Shown: piece by piece, positions 32,640-42,877 of the stretch
Numbering within the stretch: position 1 is the first letter of the stretch
How the letters are laid out: every line of letters starts with the position of its first letter
Assembly: GCF_017569205.1 (NCBI RefSeq)
Contig: NZ_CP071870.1
Location: 2,232,001-2,296,000 of the forward strand
DNA: 64,000 nt
Direction: 5' to 3'
From: Propioniciclava sp. MC1595
GTDB taxonomy: Bacteria; Actinomycetota; Actinomycetes; Propionibacteriales; Propionibacteriaceae
Made by a program: the position numbers and the translations under genes
Notes under the pieces: model-generated
Database searches by the model: none
What the model was told of the DNA's origin: nothing
What the model saw: only the letters and a program-made list of their open reading frames with translations

Positions 32640-35450
32640 GTGACCACCGTCGCCGCCGACACGATCCCTGGCCTGGACGACAGCACCCTGACGCGGGCCC
32701 TGTACTCCACCGACGCCTCGCTCTACCGCGTCGTCCCGCAGGGGGTCGCCCACCCGCGCACGGTCGGTGAGCTCGAGGCCGTCGTGGACGCCGCGCGCGC
32801 GGCCCGCGTGCCCCTCACCACCCGAGGCGCAGGGACGTCCTGCGCCGGGAACGCGGTCGGCCCCGGCGTCGTCGTCGACGTGGCCCGCCACCTCACCGCC
32901 ATCCACGCCATCGACGCCGAGGCACGCACCGCCGTCGTCGACCCCGGCGTCGTGCAGGACGTGCTGTCCCGCACCGCCCAGCAGGTCGGCCTGCGCTACG
33001 GCCCCGACCCCTCCACGTTCACCCGCTGCACGATCGGCGGCATGATCGGCAACAACGCCTGCGGCCCACGCGCGCTGGGGTACGGCCGCTCCTCCGACAA
33101 CGTCGTCGCGCTCGACGTCATCACCGGCACCGGCGAGCGGCTCAGCCTCGACTCGCGGGCCGACCTCACGGCGTCCGACTCCCCCACGCTGCGGGCGCTG
33201 CACGAGCTGGTCATGGCCAACCTGGGCACCATCCGCACCCAGTTCGGCACCTTCTCCCGGCAGGTGTCGGGCTACTCGCTGGAGTGGCTGCTGCCCGAGA
33301 ACGGCTTCGACGTCGCCAAGTTCCTCGCCGGCAGCGAGGGCACCCTCGCGGTCATCACCCGCGCCACCGTGCGGCTCGTGGCCGACGCCCCGTACAAGAC
33401 CATGCTCGCCCTCGGCTACCCGACGATGCCGGACGCCGCGGACGCCATGCCGGCGATCCTCCCCTTCTCCCCCACCGCCGTCGAGGGGATGGACCGGCGC
33501 ATCGTCGACGTCGTCTCCCGCGCTCTGGGGGCGGACGCCGTGCCGCGCCTGCCCGAGGGCGACGGCTGGGTGTTCGTCGAGTTGGCCGACGACGACGTCG
33601 ACCGCCTGGCCGAGCGTGCCCGGGGACTGCTCGCGGCGTCCGGCTGCCTGGACGGCGAGGTGGTGGACGACTTGGTCGTCGCCGCCGCCCTGTGGAAGAT
33701 CCGCGCCGACGGCGCGGGCCTGGCCGGGGTCAGCCTGGAGCGGCCCGCCCACGCCGGCTGGGAGGACGCCGCCGTGCCGCCGGCCCGCCTGGGCGACTAC
33801 CTGCGCGACTTCGACGCACTGCTGCGCCGGCACGAGCTGCAGGGGCTCCCCTACGGCCACTTCGGCGACGGCTGCGTGCACTGCCGCATCGACTTCCCGC
33901 TCACGCAGGTCCCCGACGGGGCCGCCCGCTACCGGGCCTTCATCGAGGAGGCGGCCGACCTGGCCGCGTCCTACGGGGGGTCGATGTCGGGCGAGCACGG
34001 CGACGGCCGAGCCCGCTCCGAGCTCCTCCCCCGGATGTACTCCCCCGAGGCCCTGGAGCTGTTCGCGGCTGTCAAGCGCATCTTCGACCCCGACAACCTG
34101 CTCAACCCGGGCGTCCTGGTCGACCCCGCGCCCTTCGACGCCGACCTCCGCGCGCCGACGATGCGGCGCTCCCCGCTGTTCCGTACGCACCGCCAGTTCG
34201 TCGACGACGTGCACCGCTGCACCGGCGTCGGCAAGTGCGTCGCCTCGACCGGCAGCCACGTGATGTGCCCCAGCTGGCAGGCCACGCGCGAGGAGAAGGA
34301 CGCCACCCGCGGCCGGGCCCGCGTCCTGCAGGAGATGGTCAACGGCACGCTGGTGACCGACGGCTGGCGCTCGGCCGAGGTGCACGCGGCGCTCGACCTG
34401 TGCCTGTCCTGCAAGGGTTGCTCGCGCGACTGCCCCACCGGCACCGACATGGCCGCCTACAAGTCGCGCGTGCAGTACGAGGCCTTCAAGGGCCGGCTGC
34501 GCCCGCGCGACCACTACACGATGGGCTGGCTGCCGATGTGGGGGCGCCTGGTCTCCTCCAACCCCGTGTTTCCCAGGCTGATGAACGTCGTGATGCAGAC
34601 CCCGGGCATCACCAACGTCCTCAAGCTCGTGGCCGGCATCGACCAGCACCGCGGCATGCCCCGCTTCGCGAAGGGCTCGAACCGCGCGGCCGCCCGCGCC
34701 CAGGTCGAGGGACGCCGTGCCCTGCCCGGCGCGGCCCCGACCGCCAAGGGCGAGGTCGTGCTCTGGGTGGACTCCTTCAGCGACGCCTTCGAGGGCGACC
34801 ACGTCGCGGCGATGGCCGCCGTGCTCATCGAGAACGGCTGGACGCCCCGCCTGCTCGAGCGCAAGGCCTGCTGCGGCCTGACCTGGATCACGACGGGCCA
34901 GCTCGACGGTGCGGTCAAGGAGCTCCGCAACGCCACCGACGTGCTCCACGAGTACGTCTCCCGCGGGGCGAAGATCGTGGGCACCGAGCCCAGCTGCATC
35001 GCCGTGTGGCGCTCCGACGCCCTCGAGCTCCTCCACGACGACCCCCGGGTCGCCGAGGTCGCCGCCAACGTCGTCACGCTCGCCGAGTTCCTCGCGGCCG
35101 ACCCCGACTTCACGATGCCCGACCTGACCGGGCACACCGTGGTCGCGCAGCCGCACTGCCACGAGGCGTCCGTCATGGGCTGGGCCGCGGAGCAGCGGCT
35201 GCTGGTCGCCTCGGGCGCGACGATCGTGCGCGTCAACGGGTGCTGCGGCCTGGCCGGCAACCACGGCATGATCGCCGGGCACTACGACTTCTCAGTGAAG
35301 GTCTTCGAGACCAACCTCGGCCCCGCGCTCGACGCCGCCCCCGCGGGCGCGATCGTGCTGGCCGACGGGTTCTCCTGCCGCACGCAGCTGCAGGACCTCC
35401 AAGCGCGTCAGGCCCTCACCTTCGCCGAGCTGCTGGTCGCCCACGCATGA
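32640..35450 (+). CDS. Fused FAD-binding oxidase / Fe-S dehydrogenase (D-2-hydroxyacid dehydrogenase type)
   Basis: A 936-residue single-chain enzyme joining a GlcD/Dld-like flavoprotein and a GlcF-like Fe-S subunit. Order of domains: FAD_binding_4 (about 35-250, with TTRGAGTSCAG and the GGMIGNNACGPRALGYG signature), FAD-oxidase C-terminal domain (to about 500, ending GDGRARSELLPRM), two 4Fe-4S cysteine clusters (CTGVGKC near 526 and CLSCKGCSRDCPTG near 587), and two CCG-type cysteine motifs (ACCGLTW, NGCCGLAGNHG). Such enzymes oxidise D-lactate, glycolate or D-2-hydroxyglutarate and pass electrons to the membrane quinone pool. GTG start, 5 bp after the MarR gene. Substrate not decidable from sequence. 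Confidence 0.9.
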   Translation: MTTVAADTIPGLDDSTLTRALYSTDASLYRVVPQGVAHPRTVGELEAVVDAARAARVPLTTRGAGTSCAGNAVGPGVVVDVARHLTAIHAIDAEARTAVVDPGVVQDVLSRTAQQVGLRYGPDPSTFTRCTIGGMIGNNACGPRALGYGRSSDNVVALDVITGTGERLSLDSRADLTASDSPTLRALHELVMANLGTIRTQFGTFSRQVSGYSLEWLLPENGFDVAKFLAGSEGTLAVITRATVRLVADAPYKTMLALGYPTMPDAADAMPAILPFSPTAVEGMDRRIVDVVSRALGADAVPRLPEGDGWVFVELADDDVDRLAERARGLLAASGCLDGEVVDDLVVAAALWKIRADGAGLAGVSLERPAHAGWEDAAVPPARLGDYLRDFDALLRRHELQGLPYGHFGDGCVHCRIDFPLTQVPDGAARYRAFIEEAADLAASYGGSMSGEHGDGRARSELLPRMYSPEALELFAAVKRIFDPDNLLNPGVLVDPAPFDADLRAPTMRRSPLFRTHRQFVDDVHRCTGVGKCVASTGSHVMCPSWQATREEKDATRGRARVLQEMVNGTLVTDGWRSAEVHAALDLCLSCKGCSRDCPTGTDMAAYKSRVQYEAFKGRLRPRDHYTMGWLPMWGRLVSSNPVFPRLMNVVMQTPGITNVLKLVAGIDQHRGMPRFAKGSNRAAARAQVEGRRALPGAAPTAKGEVVLWVDSFSDAFEGDHVAAMAAVLIENGWTPRLLERKACCGLTWITTGQLDGAVKELRNATDVLHEYVSRGAKIVGTEPSCIAVWRSDALELLHDDPRVAEVAANVVTLAEFLAADPDFTMPDLTGHTVVAQPHCHEASVMGWAAEQRLLVASGATIVRVNGCCGLAGNHGMIAGHYDFSVKVFETNLGPALDAAPAGAIVLADGFSCRTQLQDLQARQALTFAELLVAHA

Positions 35451-36007
35451 GCGGGGCGGCCCACCTGCACGCCGACGCCGTCGCCACCCTCACCGACTGG
35501 GTGCCGCCGTCCCCGGGGCAGGCCGCGCTCGCCCAGTCCTACCTGGCGTTCCTCGCCGCCCGCCCCGACGCGTGCGAGCGGTCCTGCGCGCCGGGGCACC
35601 TCACGGCGTCCGCGCTCGTGTTCAGCCACGACCTGTCCCACGTCGCCCTCGTCCTGCACCGGATCGTCGGGGCCTGGCTCCAGCCGGGCGGCCACGGGGA
35701 GGCGTCCGACGCCTCGCTGCGGGCGGCGGCCGAACGCGAGGTGCGCGAGGAACTCGGCCTGGCGGTCGACCTCGACCCCAGCCCGGTGCACCTGGACTGC
35801 CACCCGATCACCTGCCGCGGGTACACCCACCTCACCCGCCACCTCGACGTGCGCTTCGTCGGGCGCGCGTCCGAGGGCGCGGCCCTCGTGCTGTCCGACG
35901 AGTCCCACCGGGTGGCGTGGTGGCCGGTGGCCGACCTCCCCGGCGACGTCTTCGACGAGGTCCGCGAGCTCGTGCAGTCCGGCCTTGTCAGGCTCTCACG
36001 GCCCTGA
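35447..36007 (+). CDS. NUDIX hydrolase
   Basis: A 186-residue protein. The Nudix box pattern is visible at about 83-105, where GGHGEASDASLRAAAEREVREELGL supplies the Gly, Glu and REVREELG residues that bind metal and nucleotide diphosphate. The substrate is unknown; the lipid/acid neighbours give no clear hint. The ATG overlaps the stop of the FAD/Fe-S dehydrogenase (ATGA), so the genes are co-translated. It is convergent with the HdeD-like gene 44 bp away. Confidence 0.88.
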   Translation: MSGAAHLHADAVATLTDWVPPSPGQAALAQSYLAFLAARPDACERSCAPGHLTASALVFSHDLSHVALVLHRIVGAWLQPGGHGEASDASLRAAAEREVREELGLAVDLDPSPVHLDCHPITCRGYTHLTRHLDVRFVGRASEGAALVLSDESHRVAWWPVADLPGDVFDEVRELVQSGLVRLSRP

Positions 36008-36051
36008 CACGGCCGACGGCCCTGCGCCGGACCAGCGCCTGAGCGGGTGGG

Positions 36052-36567
36052 TCAGCGCCCGGCGGTTCGCACCACGACGATGCCGCCGACCAGCAGGTCG
36101 CAGCCCAGCAGGAAGGCGACGCCCGCGAGGGAGGCGGGCACGACGTCGGTGAGCAGCACCAGCCCGAGGAACAGCGAGACCAGGCCGGCCAACAGCAGCG
36201 GGCGCCAGGCGGCGAGGAACTCGCGGGCGGCGCCGAGGCGGACCAGGCCCAGGGCGAGGAGCACCACGGCGGCCAGGAGCTGGACGGTGGGCACCTCCAG
36301 CGTGGGGAACCGGACCACGGCCATGCCGAAGGCGAGCATGAGGGCGCCGGGGACGAGCTCGGTCCAGAACGAGAGGGTCGTCGTCGGGACGAACGCGGCG
36401 ACGAGGCCGAGGGCCCCGGCCAGGAGGGCCACGGCGCCCAGGGCGTAGAGCGAGGGCACCAGGCTCATCAGGCCCGCGGCGACCAAGATCACCCCACCCA
36501 CGACCCACAGCACGCCCAGCGCGACCGCCGCCGGGTTCGGTCGGTGGGTCGTGTCGCGGCGGGCCAT
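36052..36567 (-). CDS. HdeD-like (DUF308) small membrane protein
   Basis: A 171-residue protein composed almost entirely of six hydrophobic helices, for example ALGVLWVVGGVILVAAGLM, LYALGAVALLAGALGLVAAF and LAGLVSLFLGLVLLTDVVP, separated by very short loops. The layout with repeated pairs of helices is that of the DUF308/HdeD family, where members are linked to acid or envelope stress without a known biochemical activity. Assigned from hydrophobic pattern, so the family name is tentative. Its start is 10 bp from the ccdA stop, same strand, so it is the last gene of the dsbA-like/ccdA unit. Confidence 0.65.
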   Translation of the reverse strand: MARRDTTHRPNPAAVALGVLWVVGGVILVAAGLMSLVPSLYALGAVALLAGALGLVAAFVPTTTLSFWTELVPGALMLAFGMAVVRFPTLEVPTVQLLAAVVLLALGLVRLGAAREFLAAWRPLLLAGLVSLFLGLVLLTDVVPASLAGVAFLLGCDLLVGGIVVVRTAGR

Positions 36568-36577
36568 GGGCGACACC

Positions 36578-37405
36578 CTACGTCCGCGCGCGGCGCGCCG
36601 CGAAGCGATCGGCGGACCACACCAGCAGCCCGGCGAGCGCGAACAGGGCCACGACGACCGCGATGTCGCTCCAGCCGCCGGCGTCGCCGGCCAGGATGCG
36701 GGTCTCGAGGTCCTGCTGCTCTGCCGCGCCGAGGACGCCGCCGAGGCTGCCCAGCCCCTCGGTGGCCCAGAACAGGATGCCGAGGCCGACGAACAGCCCG
36801 CCCGAGACGAGGTTGCCGACGGTGGTGTGCACCGGGCCCAGCTGGACGGGCCGCGGCTTGAGCCACGAGCGCCGGCCGAGGTCGAACGCCTCCCAGACCA
36901 GGGCCAGGACGACCAAGGGCACGACCATCCCGACCGCGAAGATGGCCAGCAGCAGGCCGCCGCGGACGGCGTCCCCGCCGAGGGCGGCCACGGTGAGCAC
37001 CGAGCCGAGGATCGGGCCGGCGCACGTGCCGGCCACGCCGTACACGGTGCCGAGGACGTACACCGACAGCGCACTCGTGGGGTCGGCGCCGGGCCGGGCG
37101 CGACCCGGCAGCGGGATCGTGATGCCGAGGGCCTGGACCAGGCCGAGCACGATGATCAGGACGGCGGCCACGGCGATGAAGACCTCGCGGTGCGCGTTGA
37201 ACAGCGCCCCGACGCTGCCGGCGGCCGCTCCCAGCGGCACGAGGGTCGTGATCAGGCCCAGGTAGAACAGCGCGGTGCGGCCGAGCAGCGCGCGGCGGCT
37301 GGCGAAGGCGTAGGCGAAGAATGCCGGCAGCAGCATCACCGAGCAGGGGCTGACGATCGTGGCCACGCCGCCGAGGAGGGCGCCGAGGTAGCCGATGTCG
37401 AGCAT
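36578..37405 (-). CDS. ccdA: CcdA-type thiol-disulfide transporter membrane protein
   Basis: A 275-residue polytopic protein that shuttles reducing equivalents from cytoplasmic thioredoxin across the membrane. The N-terminal VSPCSVMLLPAFFAY and the middle GTCAGPILGSVLTV hold the pair of cysteines typical of CcdA/DsbD-beta proteins; about six to seven membrane helices. The ATG overlaps the stop of the upstream DsbA-like gene (ATGA). No cytochrome c biogenesis genes (ccsA/resB) are adjacent, so the likely electron recipient is the DsbA-like partner or another extracytoplasmic thioredoxin. Confidence 0.9.
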   Translation of the reverse strand: MLDIGYLGALLGGVATIVSPCSVMLLPAFFAYAFASRRALLGRTALFYLGLITTLVPLGAAAGSVGALFNAHREVFIAVAAVLIIVLGLVQALGITIPLPGRARPGADPTSALSVYVLGTVYGVAGTCAGPILGSVLTVAALGGDAVRGGLLLAIFAVGMVVPLVVLALVWEAFDLGRRSWLKPRPVQLGPVHTTVGNLVSGGLFVGLGILFWATEGLGSLGGVLGAAEQQDLETRILAGDAGGWSDIAVVVALFALAGLLVWSADRFAARRART

Positions 37406-38193
37406 CAGCGCGCGAGCTCCTGGGCGATCAGGCTCTCGAAGACCTCGGTCGGCTGGGCGCCGCTGATGGCCTGCCCGCCGATCACGAAGAAGGGGGTGCC
37501 CGAGATGCCGAGCTGGCGGGCCTCGGCGGAGTCGGCTGCCACGGCCTCGAGGAGGGCCGGGTCGGACAGCGCGGTCTCGAACGCGGTCATGTCGGGCACG
37601 CCGGCGGTCTGCGCGAAGGCCAGGATGTCGTCGCGCTGGATGTCGGGGTGCCCGCTCGGGGGCGCGGCGGCGAACACGGCGTCCTGGAACTCCCAGAAGC
37701 GGCCCTGCTGCCCGGCGGCGCGCGCGGCGACGGCGGTCGCGTCGGACTGCTCGCCGAACAGCGACAGGTCACGGAACTCGATGCGCAGCGTGCCGTCCTC
37801 GACGTACTTGGCCAGCGCGGGCATCGTGCGCTGGTGCCACACGGCACAGAAGGGGCACCGGTAGTCCGACCAGTTGGTCATGACCACCTTGGCGTCCACC
37901 TTCCCCATCGCCAGGGGGTCGTTGGGGTCGCGGCGGGGCAGGTCGAGCAGGAACCGCTCCAGCTCGGGGTTCGGCTGGGGGGGCGTGGACGCCGCGGGCT
38001 CGGGCGTCGCCTGCGCGGCGTCGGCGGACGCGGTGGCCGTCTGCGCCGGTGCGGCCGGCTGGGTGAGAGGCCGCACCTGCATGCCGAGCAGGAAGGCCAG
38101 GCCCACGCTGAGGACCCACGCCACGATGAGGCGCCCCCGGCGGTTGCTGGGGGCGTCGGGCGCGGGCGTGGGAGGCGTGGCGATGCTGGACAT
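37405..38193 (-). CDS. Membrane-anchored DsbA/DsbG-like thiol oxidoreductase
   Basis: A 262-residue protein with a short basic N-terminus, one membrane anchor (LIVAWVLSVGLAFLLGMQV, about 22-40), an Ala/Pro/Thr-rich linker and a thioredoxin-fold domain carrying the active site RCPFCAVW (about Cys118/Cys121) and the cis-Pro segment ISGTPFFVIGG near 237-247. It would act outside the membrane in disulfide formation or isomerisation. It is translationally coupled with ccdA, which could keep it reduced. ATG 38193 (MSSIATP) preferred over a start three codons upstream. Confidence 0.9.
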   Translation of the reverse strand: MSSIATPPTPAPDAPSNRRGRLIVAWVLSVGLAFLLGMQVRPLTQPAAPAQTATASADAAQATPEPAASTPPQPNPELERFLLDLPRRDPNDPLAMGKVDAKVVMTNWSDYRCPFCAVWHQRTMPALAKYVEDGTLRIEFRDLSLFGEQSDATAVAARAAGQQGRFWEFQDAVFAAAPPSGHPDIQRDDILAFAQTAGVPDMTAFETALSDPALLEAVAADSAEARQLGISGTPFFVIGGQAISGAQPTEVFESLIAQELAR

Positions 38194-38310
38194 ACCCCCC
38201 ACGGTACAAGGTGGTCTCCCCCGCGGCGCCCGGTGACTGACCGGCGGGCCGCGTCCCTATACTGGGGCCCGACTCCATTCCCACACACCAAGACCTCACA
38301 AGGACGGTTC

Positions 38311-39993
<1,683 letters not shown>

Positions 39994-40010
39994 CGAATTC
40001 TGGTTCGCGC

Positions 40011-40045
40011 CGGCCCCGGGGGATGACCACCGTCCCCCGGGGCCG
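40011..40045. terminator. Bidirectional terminator between ettA and the ssb-type gene
   Basis: 13-bp stem CGGCCCCGGGGGA / TCCCCCGGGGCCG with a 9-base loop in the 59 bp between two convergent genes. Confidence 0.85.
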
Positions 40046-40052
40046 ACCCGTC

Positions 40053-40559
40053 TCAGCCCAGCGTGGTGACCTCACCGGTCGCCGGGTCGACGGCCTCGCC
40101 TTCGTCGAAGCCCTCCTCGACCATCATCGCCTCGAACTGGCGCGCCTCGTACTCGGCCCGCGCCGCGTCGGCGTCGGACTCGTTGGGTGCACTCGGGTCC
40201 TGTCGGATCCGGGCGCGCTCGAACAGCGCCGACCCGCGGCGGAGGTCGTGCCCCACCCACTTCGCGTCGATCGCGTACTCGTACTTCTGCACGTTGTTCT
40301 GGTCGACCCAGCGGTCGAGGCGCAGCTTGCCGCCGAGGACGACCGCGTCGCCCTTGCGGATGCTGTCGCGCACGTGCACCGCGAGCCGGCGCCAGCAGGT
40401 GACGCGGTACCAGGTCGTCGCCTCCTCCTGCCACCGCCCGTCGCGGAACACCGACGGCGTCACGCCCAGGCTGAAGCTGGCCCGGCCCTCGTACCGCTCG
40501 TCCTCGTGCCACTCCACGTTGTTGCCGACGTTGCCGGCGACCATGATCTGCGCCTCCAT
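40053..40559 (-). CDS. ssb: Single-stranded DNA-binding protein paralog
   Basis: A 168-residue OB-fold protein. Residues about 1-110 match SSB, with MVAGNVGNNVEW, WYRVTCWRRLAVHVRDSIRKGDAVVLGGKL and a YEYAIDAKWVGHDLRRG segment. The usual acidic C-terminal tip (DDDIPF-type) that recruits repair proteins is missing; instead the tail is Glu/Asp-rich and ends GEVTTLG. The replicative SSB normally lies with rpsF and rpsR, which are not here, so this is probably the secondary actinobacterial SSB (SsbB-like). The ATG overlaps nothing; the divergent YceI-like gene starts 139 bp away. Confidence 0.88.
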   Translation of the reverse strand: MEAQIMVAGNVGNNVEWHEDERYEGRASFSLGVTPSVFRDGRWQEEATTWYRVTCWRRLAVHVRDSIRKGDAVVLGGKLRLDRWVDQNNVQKYEYAIDAKWVGHDLRRGSALFERARIRQDPSAPNESDADAARAEYEARQFEAMMVEEGFDEGEAVDPATGEVTTLG

Positions 40560-40698
40560 GGCGGACCCCTTCCTGTCGTTGTGGGAGTTGCCCGGAACCT
40601 TGGGCGGCAGGCGGTAGTTTGGTGCAATCACTTCCCGGGATTGTGGAAAACTCGGGTCAGTCCGACCACGACCCTGTGGACAGAAGGGGAGACACCTG

Positions 40699-41259
40699 GT
40701 GCTCGCACTCACCGAACTCGACGGGATGTACCACCTGGACCCCGCGCACAGCAGCATCGCGTTCGTCGCGCGCCACGCCGGGATCGCGAAGGTGCGCGGC
40801 ACCTTCGAGTCCTTCCACGGCTGGGCGCTCATCGACGGGGCGCAGCCCGAGCACTCCGCCCTCCTGGTGAGCGTCAAGGTCAGCAGCATCAACTCCCGCG
40901 ACGCCAACCGTGACGGACACCTCCGCAGTCCCGACTTCTTCGACGTCGCCCGGTTCCCGGCCATCACCTTCGTGGGCACCGACTTCCGCATCACGGGCGA
41001 GAACCTCGTGGAGGTCGACGGCGACCTGACGGTGCGCGACGTCACCCGCCCGGTGCGGGTGTCCTTCGAGTACGAGGGCGGCGCCAAGGACCCGTTCGGC
41101 AACGAGCGCATCGGCTTCACCGGTTCGACGACGATCAGCCGCGCCGACTTCGGCCTGACGTGGAACGCCGTGCTCGAGACCGGCGGCGTCCTGGTCTCCG
41201 ACGCCGTGAAGCTCGAGTTCGAGGTGTCCGCCATCAAGCAGGCGGACGCCCCGCACTAG
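40699..41259 (+). CDS. YceI-family lipid/isoprenoid-binding-like protein
   Basis: A 186-residue lipocalin-like beta-barrel protein. The family pattern is clear: YHLDPAHSSIAFVARHAGIAKVRGTF at the start, then DANRDGHLRSPDFFDVARFPAITF, DLTVRDVTRPVRV and GFTGSTTISRADFGLTWN. YceI proteins bind isoprenoid quinones or lipids in structures. There is no signal peptide, as in many actinobacterial members, so it is probably cytoplasmic. GTG start used; the motif region begins 11 residues later. It is convergent with the dynamin-like GTPase pair. Confidence 0.9.
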   Translation: MLALTELDGMYHLDPAHSSIAFVARHAGIAKVRGTFESFHGWALIDGAQPEHSALLVSVKVSSINSRDANRDGHLRSPDFFDVARFPAITFVGTDFRITGENLVEVDGDLTVRDVTRPVRVSFEYEGGAKDPFGNERIGFTGSTTISRADFGLTWNAVLETGGVLVSDAVKLEFEVSAIKQADAPH

Positions 41260-41266
41260 GCCGCGC

Positions 41267-42877
41267 TCAGCGCGCCTTCGCCGTCGCCTCGCGCGCGGCC
41301 ACCAAGCGGTCGAGCTCGGCCTGGATCGGGCCGACCACCTCGACGGCGGTCACCTCGGCGATCGAGTCGGTCAGCGCCTTGCGCGCCTGGCGCGCCTTGA
41401 CCCGCGCGCCGGCCTCGACGAACACCCGGCTGAGCAGGGCGAGCACGATTCCCCCGGCGAGGCCACCCGCCGCGAGCAGCGTCTGGACCGGCCAGCCCTG
41501 CCAGCTGATGACCGGCAGGTCCATCGGCACCTGGGCGAACGCCAGCACGAACGGCAGGGCCAGCCACACCACGCCCACGATCAGGGCCAGGAAGAACACC
41601 CACTGCAGGATCGTGACCAGCACCCACCAGCCGTGGCCCCGGTCCATCTCGAGGTCGGTGGAGGCCACCGCCCCGTCGAGCCGGTCGGCGAGCAGCTTGT
41701 CGTTGCCGCGGGCGACCGAGCGGATCTGGTCCGACCAGCCGCGCGGCACGCCCGCGGTCGCCACGTCCAGGACGCCGCGCAGCGAGGCGTCCAGTCGCGC
41801 CTTCTGCACCGAGGTGGCCTTGGGCAGCGACGTGCGGCTGACGTCGGTGGGGCTGAGCTCGCGCGGGGACAGGCCCAGGCGCAGCTTGCGCAACGGGTCG
41901 GGCTTCAGCCGCTTCAGCCAGCTGACCATCGGCCAACCGGTGGCGATCGTCCCCCGGTGGCGCCACGCCTTGAGGACGCCGTCGACGACGACCGGCACCG
42001 CGGCGGCCTCCGCCATCGACTCGTTGAGGCGGTCCACCACCCCGCGGTCGAGGCGCGGAACAGGCTGGTCCCCCAGCTCCTCGGCGAGCAGCGCCGCCTG
42101 GCGCGTCACGTCAGCGGAGAAGCGCTGCACCTTGGCCGCCTTGGCGTGTGCGACCTCGGCGAGCAGGGCGCGCAGCTCGGCAACGCCCTCGCCGGTGAGC
42201 GCCGACATCGCCATGACGCGGGTGCGCTGCAGCCCCTGGGAGTCGAGCAGGCGGCGCAGGTCGGCCAGGGCCGCCCGGCGCTGCTCGTCGGTGAACCGGT
42301 CGACCTGGTTGAGGACGACGACCATGACCTCGGCGTGGTCGACCAGCGGCTTGAGGTAGCCGTCGTGCAGGGCCGCGTCAGCGTACTTCTGCGGGTCGAC
42401 GATCCACACCAGCATGTCGACCAGCTCAACGAGGCGGTCGACGGTGAGCCGGTGGCTGACCTCGGTGGAGTCGTGGTCGGGCAGGTCGAGCAGCACCAGG
42501 TCGGCGAGGTCGGACTCCCCCGCCGGGACGAGGCTGCGCCGGCTGACCCCGAGCCAGTCGAGCAGCTCGACGGGCTGCTCGGTGCCCCACGAGACGGACA
42601 TGGCCTCGCTCGTGGTGGGCCGGGTCACACCCGTGCGGGCCAGCTGGGTGCCGGTGACGGCGTTGAACGTGGACGACTTGCCCGAGCCGGTGGCGCCGGC
42701 CAGCGCGACGACCGTGTGGTCGCCGGCGATCGAGAGACGGTGGCCGGCCCGGTCGACCAGCTCGTCGGCGGCGTCCACCACCTCGTCGGACGCCCTCCCG
42801 CGGGCGAGGTCGATGGCCTCGTCCAGGTGCTGGAGGCGCACTGCGATGCTGGCGCCGTGCCTGCGGTCACGCTTCAT
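41267..42877 (-). CDS. Dynamin-like/YfjP-type membrane GTPase (second of a pair)
   Basis: A 536-residue P-loop GTPase. G1 is GATGSGKSS (about 61-69), followed by a switch region with TRPTTSEA; the G3 position reads LLDLPDHDS, with DLPD instead of the standard DxxG, and G4 reads LNQVDRF (NQVD for NKxD). Two hydrophobic hairpin-like segments in the C-terminal third (WWVLVTILQWVFFLALIVGVVWL and LLAAGGLAGGIVLALLS) could insert in membrane. Actinobacterial tandem pairs of such proteins, DynA/DynB in Streptomyces, work at the division septum; homology here is inferred from layout. Its start overlaps the end of the other GTPase by 11 bp. Confidence 0.8.
   Translation of the reverse strand: MKRDRRHGASIAVRLQHLDEAIDLARGRASDEVVDAADELVDRAGHRLSIAGDHTVVALAGATGSGKSSTFNAVTGTQLARTGVTRPTTSEAMSVSWGTEQPVELLDWLGVSRRSLVPAGESDLADLVLLDLPDHDSTEVSHRLTVDRLVELVDMLVWIVDPQKYADAALHDGYLKPLVDHAEVMVVVLNQVDRFTDEQRRAALADLRRLLDSQGLQRTRVMAMSALTGEGVAELRALLAEVAHAKAAKVQRFSADVTRQAALLAEELGDQPVPRLDRGVVDRLNESMAEAAAVPVVVDGVLKAWRHRGTIATGWPMVSWLKRLKPDPLRKLRLGLSPRELSPTDVSRTSLPKATSVQKARLDASLRGVLDVATAGVPRGWSDQIRSVARGNDKLLADRLDGAVASTDLEMDRGHGWWVLVTILQWVFFLALIVGVVWLALPFVLAFAQVPMDLPVISWQGWPVQTLLAAGGLAGGIVLALLSRVFVEAGARVKARQARKALTDSIAEVTAVEVVGPIQAELDRLVAAREATAKAR

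Noticed and set aside
30372-35450. A very long plus-strand open frame (about 1,690 codons) running through fadD antisense, marR and the dehydrogenase
   Set aside because: The upstream two thirds is antisense to fadD and the thioesterase end and has Val/Leu/Asp/Gly-rich composition typical of GC-rich shadow frames; only the part from 32640 matches protein families.
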